Source: JBCDCP01 sp039181495 (GTDB taxonomy: Bacteria; Pseudomonadota; Alphaproteobacteria; Rhizobiales; Tepidamorphaceae). Taken from it: a stretch of 12,389 bases of DNA. The notes below the pieces were generated by a model. The model did not search any database and had not been told where the DNA came from. It saw only the letters and a list, made by a program, of their open reading frames with translations. Both the position numbers and the translations under genes were made by a program. Where the stretch lies: positions 1-12,389 of the forward strand of contig JBCDCP010000088.1 in assembly GCA_039181495.1 (NCBI GenBank), given 5' to 3'. This document shows, piece by piece, positions 7,196 through 12,389 of this stretch (position 1 is its first letter; each line of letters starts with the position of its first letter).

Positions 7196-9922
7196 TCATG
7201 CCTTTGGCGATTTGGGGCCGCCCTTGCCGCGGGGGTTGCGGAGGCGTTTGCGGACCCGTTCGAGCGAGCCAAGCGCTTCGATTGCTTCCCGCTGCCCGGG
7301 CAAGGTAAGCCACGCAACATCCCGCAACGTCGATGGCAGGATCGCACCATTCGTTGCTGCGGCGTAGCGCGGGACACTGGTTGAGGCGCGTCCGCGACCA
7401 AAACTCCGAAGTGCGTCTAGATCGTCAAAGTGCATCCCGTGCCTGTAAAAGCCGACACCGGCAGCAGCCGTGAGTTGGCGCAGCAAAGGGCGGTAAGGGG
7501 CGCGAGCCGTCTCACTTGCCGGCAAGGTTCCCAGTGAAAGGCTACGAAGGCCGCGCTCGGACAGAAGGGAAATCACCCGGTCCAGGATAGCCGGGAGTGC
7601 CTGTGTCAGTGGTCCTTTGGGCAACAAGAACCGGTCTATAAGCGCATCGCCAGTCCGGCCTGCAAACAGGCGGACACCGCCAACAAGTTGGCCGCTGCGA
7701 CGCAGCACGACGGCGCTCCCTCTTGTCGGTTCTGCAGACGCCTTGGTGCCGTAAATGAATCCAGGTGCGACGTTGTCGATGCCGCGACGGTCGATGAGAT
7801 GGCTTTCCAGTTGCTCGATTTCGTTGCGCAAAGCCGCATCCGAGAGCGTCTCGGCATAGTCGAATTCGATCCGGGACAGAGAGGCTGGAGGCAACGCGGT
7901 GACTTTGTCCGCACTGCGAAGATCGATCGAAAAGCGGGTGCCAACCTCGATGGCCGTGAAGCCCAGCTTCTCAAGCTGCTGGAGACTCGTCGCACCGACA
8001 TCAAAGAACACGGGTGTTCCGCCGCGCGATTCCGCACGTTCGCGAAACGCCGCAAATATGGCAGCCCGGCGCATATCGTCCGACTCTCCCACAGGCACTT
8101 CGTCGCCATGCTGCAGCAATGGGTCGCCGAGTGCCACCCAGCGGCGAGCGCGCCTTTGATAAAGGAGGGCAGCCTGGGCGTTGGAAAGTGTGAAATGCTG
8201 CATGTCGGTAGCCAGACCGCGCCAGACTTCCGGATCTTCACTACGCCGGACCAGCTGGCGGACAATCTGAGGTGCTGGCTCTGCCAGCGCTGCACGTGCA
8301 GTCGACCGCACGAGGATTGCGAAGCCCGCGGCAATTGCGCCGGCTACGATGAGTGCGCGAGTAGCGCGCCCACCTGCTGAGTCCGGACCGAATTTCAGTA
8401 ATTCAGCCAGACCATATCCCGAAGCATTGGCATGGCTGAGATTACCGAGCCATACAGTTACTCCAAGACTTGCCAAAACAATCCCGATCCAGACGACCGG
8501 AAACGCCTGATCGCGAAGACGAGCCCGGCGGGCAAACCCTCGACGCGCTGCAAGCAGGAGAAACAGACCGACGAACACAACCGCAGCGATCCGCAGATCC
8601 GGCCCGCGCAGCAAGACGGCGACACCCGCAACAGCTAACATCGCCAGTGCAAAGAACCAGGCCCGCGACAGCCGGCGGAACAGTCCGCGGGTCAACAGGA
8701 TCAGTGTCATTCCGGCAGCACCGGACGCGACCCAGCCGAGTTCCATGACCTGCCAGGGCAGATGTACGACTTGATCTGACGGTCGATTGACCGGCAATGC
8801 CGAGGTCAGCAACACCAAGATACCGCAGATCAAAACTGAAAGCCCGAGCACCTGTGGGGTTGCCGAACTGGCCGCGACTGCGGTGTCCGCCAATCGTCGG
8901 GCGACCCCGGCGGGATGGACTGCCTCATGTAATGCGAGCATGGCTGCAGCGACTGACAACGGCACCAGGTAATAGAGACAGCGGAACAGGATCAGGCGGC
9001 CGAGAACCTCTTCAGGTGGCAAATCGGGAAAGGCGAGCAGTATGGCCGCCTCGAAAATTCCGACGCCTCCTGGCGTATGGCTGATGAGCCCCAGCCCGAT
9101 AGCCGCAACAAATACCCCGGCAAAAGCGGGAAATCCGATATCGAGACTCTCTGGCATAAGCACAAAGAGCGCTGCCGCGGCGAAGACAAGGTCTGTAACG
9201 GCAACCGCGATCTGGGCGAGCGTCAGGCGCGGGCCGGGCAAGGTCAGTGAATAGCCGCGCAGATCGATGATCCGCGCCTTGAACCAGACCCAGACAACGT
9301 AAGCTGCGAGCAGACCTAAGATGACAGCGCCAAGCAGCTGATTTGTTGAAGGTTGCAGGCGGCTCACCGCCGACAACGTGGTGCCTTCGAGAACCAGTGC
9401 ACCGCCAAGCCCAGCCATCGCACCCAGCAGGAATGTGAGCGTGCACACCGCGGTCAGAGCGACAATGTCGGGCGCGGTAAGCCCCTCAACGGAATAGATG
9501 CGATAACGGATGGAGCCTGCGGTCAGTGGCGCGAGCCCAATGTTGTTGACGAAGGCATAGCTGGTGAAGGACGCCAGCGCAGTGCGCGGATACGGAACCT
9601 TGAGACGCAGATGACCCAATGCCAGCGCGTCATAGCAGGTCAGCGTCAGGTAGCTGCAGGCGGTGAAGACAAGGCAGAGGGCAACGTCGCCAACACCGAC
9701 CGAAGAAAAGGCGGCCAATACATCTTCTGGCTCGATGTCACGGAGGATCCGCTGCAACGCCGCCAGCGCGACAGCAAGTACGATCAGACTGACGCCAACA
9801 CCGATGAGTCGCCAGGGCACCGTTCGCCTGGGTTTGAGTTGAGTGGCGTCCCCTGTCTTGTAGGACCCATCGCCGGGAGTTCGTGTGTTGCCGGCCCGAG
9901 CCTCTCTGTCCGGCACGTCCAT
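7196..9922 (-). CDS. mprF: Phosphatidylglycerol lysyl/alanyl-transferase and flippase, MprF/LpiA family
   Basis: MprF proteins use aminoacyl-tRNA to aminoacylate phosphatidylglycerol and move the product to the outer leaflet, lowering negative surface charge and raising resistance to cationic peptides and acid. The 908 residues show both halves. About 38-540 carries 13-14 hydrophobic spans, with the flippase signatures NNIGLAPLTAGSIRYRIY (126-143) and SHTPGGVGIFEAAILLAF (281-298). Residues about 560-870 are the cytosolic DUF2156 synthase, with FTLSNAQAALLYQRRARRWV (577-596) leading into ALGDP (597-601), and LRSLSLGTLPAS (792-803). The catalytic C-terminal block (837-855) is unusual; see findings. 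A hydrophilic 35-residue N-terminus and a basic tail (RVRKRLRNPRGKGG) flank the domains. The start is 2 bp after the hisD-like stop, implying coupled translation. In rhizobia the usual partner is an AcvB/AtvA hydrolase, which is not present here. Lysine or alanine specificity cannot be assigned. Confidence 0.93.
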   Translation of the reverse strand: MDVPDREARAGNTRTPGDGSYKTGDATQLKPRRTVPWRLIGVGVSLIVLAVALAALQRILRDIEPEDVLAAFSSVGVGDVALCLVFTACSYLTLTCYDALALGHLRLKVPYPRTALASFTSYAFVNNIGLAPLTAGSIRYRIYSVEGLTAPDIVALTAVCTLTFLLGAMAGLGGALVLEGTTLSAVSRLQPSTNQLLGAVILGLLAAYVVWVWFKARIIDLRGYSLTLPGPRLTLAQIAVAVTDLVFAAAALFVLMPESLDIGFPAFAGVFVAAIGLGLISHTPGGVGIFEAAILLAFPDLPPEEVLGRLILFRCLYYLVPLSVAAAMLALHEAVHPAGVARRLADTAVAASSATPQVLGLSVLICGILVLLTSALPVNRPSDQVVHLPWQVMELGWVASGAAGMTLILLTRGLFRRLSRAWFFALAMLAVAGVAVLLRGPDLRIAAVVFVGLFLLLAARRGFARRARLRDQAFPVVWIGIVLASLGVTVWLGNLSHANASGYGLAELLKFGPDSAGGRATRALIVAGAIAAGFAILVRSTARAALAEPAPQIVRQLVRRSEDPEVWRGLATDMQHFTLSNAQAALLYQRRARRWVALGDPLLQHGDEVPVGESDDMRRAAIFAAFRERAESRGGTPVFFDVGATSLQQLEKLGFTAIEVGTRFSIDLRSADKVTALPPASLSRIEFDYAETLSDAALRNEIEQLESHLIDRRGIDNVAPGFIYGTKASAEPTRGSAVVLRRSGQLVGGVRLFAGRTGDALIDRFLLPKGPLTQALPAILDRVISLLSERGLRSLSLGTLPASETARAPYRPLLRQLTAAAGVGFYRHGMHFDDLDALRSFGRGRASTSVPRYAAATNGAILPSTLRDVAWLTLPGQREAIEALGSLERVRKRLRNPRGKGGPKSPKA

Positions 9923-9924
9923 GC

Positions 9925-11883
9925 TTAGGACGGGCCGACCCCGGACTGAGCGCGCTGTGGGGCCTCCGGTTCAGCGTTGGCCTCCGCCGACTGGTCTTGT
10001 TCGGCAAGTTGGTCGCCTGCCGCAGTCTCAGCAGCCGGATTCGGAGGAGTCTGCACCGTCTCGACAGGGTGCCCGCCTACACTGAACGGATCGGACGCCG
10101 GATCAGCGAAGTCTCCGCCGGGGCCATGCACGTGCTCCGCCATCACATGTGGCGCAACAGTCTGTTGATCCTGCTGTTCGCCCGGATCCATGCTTTGCGC
10201 TGCATTGGGTAGTGGCTCTGGCAGAAGTGATGGTTCAACGCGAACACCAGTCTCATCCGCTGCGGTGTCGTTCATCACCAATTCGGGCTGATCGATCTGT
10301 GGCTCGACACGCAGTTCCGGCATTCCCACTTCGGTTGAAGCGGCAGCCGATTGTTCTGCCACCGGACTTTCGACAGCGGGTACGTTCGCCGCGCCAGCTG
10401 TGGTATCGGGCTCACCATCGTCGCTCGATTGGTGGCGCATGTCTGCGGCCATGTCAGCAAGCGCGGCGTCCAGCCCATCGGATGGGGTGGGCTCGGCCGT
10501 TTCTGGCGCGCCGTCGCCTTTCTCCTCCAGAACAGTCTGGGCGAGATTGGCTGCCGGCACTTCGGGGCTTTCGCCATCGCGCAGCACCGAGACCGCATTG
10601 GCGTGGGCGTCAAAGCCCTCATAGGTGGCGAACCTGTGCGCGTGATGGGCCAGCCGCCGGTACCCATCTTCAGAGAGGTGCCCGATGGTCTGGCGTTTCA
10701 GATAGTCGAATACGCTGAGCGGTGAAGCGGTATGCGCCCGTCCCGATGTTGGCAGGACGTGGTTCGGGCCGAGGACGAAATTGGCAATCGAGATCGAAGA
10801 GTTTTCACCCAGAAGGATCTCACCAGCATGCTGGATGTCACCGAGATATGACCACGGGTCGGTGGCGTGGATCATCAAGTGTTCGGGCGCATAGTCATTC
10901 ACGAAGGCACAGGCTGTCGCCCGATCGGGCGCGATCAAAATGCCGCCATAGCCGCCGGAAAGGACGGCCGATGAATAACCGACCCTTTCCTCGCCCATGA
11001 GCATCCAGAGATAGCGAATTTCAGAGATGACGGCAGTGGCCAGGGCCTGGCTTTCGGTGACCAGGTAGACCGATGAGTCGTCACCGTGCTCAGCCTCGTT
11101 GAGCACATCGAGTGCGACCTTTCGCGGATCAGCGGCACCGTCGGCCAAAACGATGCATTCGCTGGGACCGGCTGGCGAGCCGGGGTCGATATGCTCCACC
11201 AGAAGCCTCTTGGCCGCCATGAACCACGTGCTTCCGGGACCAACAATTTTATCGCAGCGCGGAACGGTTTCTGTACCATAGGCAGCAGCTGCGACAGCGA
11301 CAGCACCACCTGCTTTGTACACATGTTCAATACCTGCCAGCCGGCAAGCGTAAAGCGTTGCATCGTCCACCCTGCCATCAGGCGCCGGCGGGGTCAGAAC
11401 GGCTATCGTGCCGACATTGGCCACCATCGCGGGAATGGTTGTCATCAGAGCAACCGAGGGAAAAGCGCCTTTGCCGCGCGGCACGTAACACGCCACCGAG
11501 CGCAACGCGGTCCAACGTTCGCCTGCCAGAACGCCGGGCGCCATTTCCTTCATCCACATGGGCTCCGGCATCTGTGTCTCGTGAAAGCGCCTGATCGCAT
11601 CGGCGGCGAACTGCATCGAAACTTTCAGATCGGGATCGAGGCGACCTTCGGCACCCGAAAAATTGGAGGCCGATGCCTTGATCTGATCCGGCCGGAGCTG
11701 TGCATTGTCGAACTTCGCCGCATAATCACACAGCGCCGCATCGCCGCGCTGGGCAACGTCCGAAACAATGGGGGCGACGGCCTGGAGCTGCTGAGCAATG
11801 TCCGACTCAGCGCGACGCAGCAACTGTGCACGCTCATGGGCGCTCAGATAACCCAAATTCAGCAAGCGAGGATCGGACGGCAT
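9925..11883 (-). CDS. hisD: HisD-family dehydrogenase paralogue with long disordered tail
   Basis: The first 435 or so residues are a histidinol-dehydrogenase-family domain (canonical enzyme: NAD-dependent, zinc-containing, L-histidinol to L-histidine). Numbered from an upstream TTG at 11934 (subtract 17 for the ATG used here), I see YKAGGAVAVAAAAYGTE (206-222), DKIVGPGSTWFMAAKR (228-243), PAGPSECIVLADGAADP (254-270), the catalytic pair E351-H352 in YAPEHL, GPNHVLPT (389-396) and a final zinc ligand H444 in DAHANAV. Two zinc-ligand positions differ from canonical HisD: Gln is E280 (LNEAEH) and Asp is N385 (IANF). I therefore think it is a paralogue with another substrate, not necessarily the histidine-pathway enzyme; no his genes are nearby. 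Residues after about 456 are an acidic Ala/Pro/Glu/Gln tail without Lys, Cys, Trp or Tyr beyond K472. The ATG at 11883 gives a domain of normal length; GTG at 11895 is also possible. Cotranscribed with mprF. Confidence 0.88.
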   Translation of the reverse strand: MPSDPRLLNLGYLSAHERAQLLRRAESDIAQQLQAVAPIVSDVAQRGDAALCDYAAKFDNAQLRPDQIKASASNFSGAEGRLDPDLKVSMQFAADAIRRFHETQMPEPMWMKEMAPGVLAGERWTALRSVACYVPRGKGAFPSVALMTTIPAMVANVGTIAVLTPPAPDGRVDDATLYACRLAGIEHVYKAGGAVAVAAAAYGTETVPRCDKIVGPGSTWFMAAKRLLVEHIDPGSPAGPSECIVLADGAADPRKVALDVLNEAEHGDDSSVYLVTESQALATAVISEIRYLWMLMGEERVGYSSAVLSGGYGGILIAPDRATACAFVNDYAPEHLMIHATDPWSYLGDIQHAGEILLGENSSISIANFVLGPNHVLPTSGRAHTASPLSVFDYLKRQTIGHLSEDGYRRLAHHAHRFATYEGFDAHANAVSVLRDGESPEVPAANLAQTVLEEKGDGAPETAEPTPSDGLDAALADMAADMRHQSSDDGEPDTTAGAANVPAVESPVAEQSAAASTEVGMPELRVEPQIDQPELVMNDTAADETGVRVEPSLLPEPLPNAAQSMDPGEQQDQQTVAPHVMAEHVHGPGGDFADPASDPFSVGGHPVETVQTPPNPAAETAAGDQLAEQDQSAEANAEPEAPQRAQSGVGPS

Positions 11884-11940
11884 AGCAGCGCTCACTATGA
11901 GATTTTCGCGGCCCCGAATCCCTTCGGGAACCAATCCATG

Positions 11941-11969
11941 ATGTGTGGCGCTGTTACCCGATAAGTCAA
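11941..11969 (-). promoter_or_regulatory. Possible promoter of the hisD-like/mprF unit
   Basis: TTGACT (11969-11964) on the minus strand is a strong match to a -35 box (TTGACA). At 17 bp spacing the only -10 candidate is ACACAT (11946-11941), a poor match. A start near 11934 would leave a leader of about 50 nt before the chosen ATG, which also argues against using the TTG at 11934 as start codon. Weak evidence. Confidence 0.22.
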
Positions 11970-11976
11970 CCGCAGC

Positions 11977-11999
11977 CCGGCCGTGAAAAACACGGTCGG
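11977..11999. other. Stem-loop upstream of the hisD-like gene
   Basis: CCGGCCGTG and CACGGTCGG form a 9-bp stem (one G-T wobble on the plus strand, an A-C mismatch on the minus-strand RNA) around a 5-nt all-A loop (T on the minus strand). It lies 44 bp downstream of the possible small peptide and 94 bp upstream of the hisD-like ATG. No T-run follows on either strand, so it is not a standard intrinsic terminator; it could separate the two genes or act as an operator. Confidence 0.35.
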
Positions 12000-12043
12000 C
12001 TTGTGCGGTTCAGTGCTTCTCAGGCCAGTTGATGTTGAGACCG

Positions 12044-12139
12044 CTAGAAGCGTGCCAGAATAAATGGCGAGATCAGAATGGCGAAGATAGCCAGTGCCTT
12101 GAGTCGATCCATCGGGCGGTGCTTGATCAATGCGTTCAT
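12044..12139 (-). CDS. Possible 31-residue single-span membrane peptide
   Basis: On the minus strand an ATG at 12139 opens a short frame that stops with TAG at 12044-12046. An AGAGG Shine-Dalgarno lies 6 bp before the ATG, better than most in this window. The peptide starts with a polar, basic segment (MNALIKHRPMDRLK, residues 1-14) and continues with a hydrophobic run (ALAIFAILISPFILA, residues 15-29), ending ARF. Net positive N-terminus and a roughly 15-residue apolar span suggest a small inner-membrane protein, N-terminus in the cytosol. I do not recognise a family. It lies 160 bp upstream of the hisD-like gene in the same direction, so it could be the first gene of that unit or an independent one. 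It is short enough to arise by chance; the ribosome site and amphipathic design are the only support. Confidence 0.45.
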   Translation of the reverse strand: MNALIKHRPMDRLKALAIFAILISPFILARF

Positions 12140-12389
12140 GATGTGCCTCTGATCATCGGGCCGTTATTGGCTAGGTGCTTCGGTACCGCGCAATTTGCGA
12201 CCGACAAGTGACATAACACCCGACCTTGCACCGCAGCATAACTGCATGTTGCAACGCACAATAGAGTTCAAAGTGTCGCAGAGCAGTTTCACGTAGGCAC
12301 GGCATAGGTGCCGATTCAGGTGCAATGCGGCACATAACTGTCGCAAAAGGTTCACGATTCCGGTGCACGCCGTTGTCATGAGACCGGGA
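12140..12389. other. Non-coding upstream region with CATAAC repeats
   Basis: No convincing gene is seen in these 250 bp, which look more AT-rich than the flanking coding DNA. They contain CATAAC three times in one orientation (12212, 12237, 12333), two of them extended to CATAACTG (12237-12244 and 12333-12340) and both preceded by a GC(A/G)-rich half-similar block. An 8-bp palindrome GTTGCAAC lies at 12248-12255 and a GGCAC/GTGCC inverted repeat at 12297-12313. This is plausible control DNA for the leftward genes, or part of an upstream gene's trailer. A 71-codon leftward frame here (12379-12164) lacks a ribosome site and is cysteine-rich in an unlikely way. Confidence 0.35.

Noticed and set aside
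7688..8380. 230-codon rightward open frame antisense to mprF
   Set aside because: Wholly inside the conserved mprF synthase region on the opposite strand; composition (Arg, Cys, Ala scattered) is that of a shadow frame.
10149..10718. 189-codon rightward open frame opposite the HisD-like tail
   Set aside because: Considered as an alternative reading of the low-complexity tail. The minus frame is continuous with the dehydrogenase domain and ends exactly at the mprF start, while the plus frame shows no domain, no ribosome site and an arginine-rich shadow composition.
9925..11883. Assignment as the ordinary histidine-biosynthesis HisD
   Set aside because: No other his gene is present, two zinc-ligand positions differ, and a long tail is added; kept as a HisD-family paralogue with the symbol as family label only.
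11086..11964. 292-codon rightward open frame antisense to the hisD-like gene
   Set aside because: It overlaps a gene with clear family motifs on the other strand, has no ribosome site or recognisable domain, and is the kind of shadow frame expected in GC-rich DNA.
12164..12379. 71-codon leftward frame upstream of the small peptide
   Set aside because: No ribosome site, cysteine/leucine-rich without pattern, and the interval is repeat-bearing and AT-richer than coding DNA here.
1..12389. Defence island, prophage, insertion sequence or CRISPR array
   Set aside because: No transposase, integrase, nuclease, terminal repeats or regularly spaced repeats were seen; the genes are envelope and metabolic functions of normal housekeeping character.

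Overview
The window looks like chromosomal DNA of a GC-rich alphaproteobacterium, most likely of the Rhizobiales/Hyphomicrobiales type. That rests on overall protein character (HldD, MprF/LpiA-like, TAXI and D-amino-acid transaminase sequences), compact operons, and long GC-rich shadow frames; no rRNA or other taxonomic marker is present. I see no tRNA, rRNA, CRISPR array, insertion sequence, integrase or phage gene.

Left part (1-5061) is a lipopolysaccharide inner-core heptose locus made of two divergent units. Leftward runs hldE (bifunctional heptose-7-phosphate kinase / heptose-1-phosphate adenylyltransferase) followed 9 bp later by a WaaE/KdtX-like family 2 glycosyltransferase cut off by the window edge. 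Rightward runs waaC - hldD - waaF. HldE and HldD make ADP-L-glycero-D-manno-heptose, and WaaC and WaaF would add it to the Kdo/lipid A acceptor. The 183-bp divergent gap carries a candidate hldE promoter whose spacer contains a 13-bp palindrome. The isomerase (GmhA) and phosphatase (GmhB) of the pathway are not in the window.

Middle part (5067-7156): an exported TAXI-family TRAP-type solute-binding protein without membrane subunits beside it (leftward) and, divergent from it, a fold-type IV PLP D-amino-acid aminotransferase (rightward).

Right part (7196-12389), all leftward: a possible 31-residue single-span membrane peptide with a good Shine-Dalgarno, then a HisD-family dehydrogenase paralogue, then mprF. 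The HisD-like protein shows a reciprocal change at two zinc-ligand positions (Gln to Glu, Asp to Asn) and has about 200 residues of acidic, lysine-free, probably disordered tail. Its stop is 2 bp from the start of mprF, a full-length lysyl/alanyl-phosphatidylglycerol synthase-flippase whose C-terminal catalytic block departs from the pattern I know for the family. The hisD-like/mprF pair is the least conventional part of the window; the rest is ordinary envelope metabolism. The theme throughout is the cell envelope: LPS core, aminoacyl phospholipids and possibly D-amino acids.
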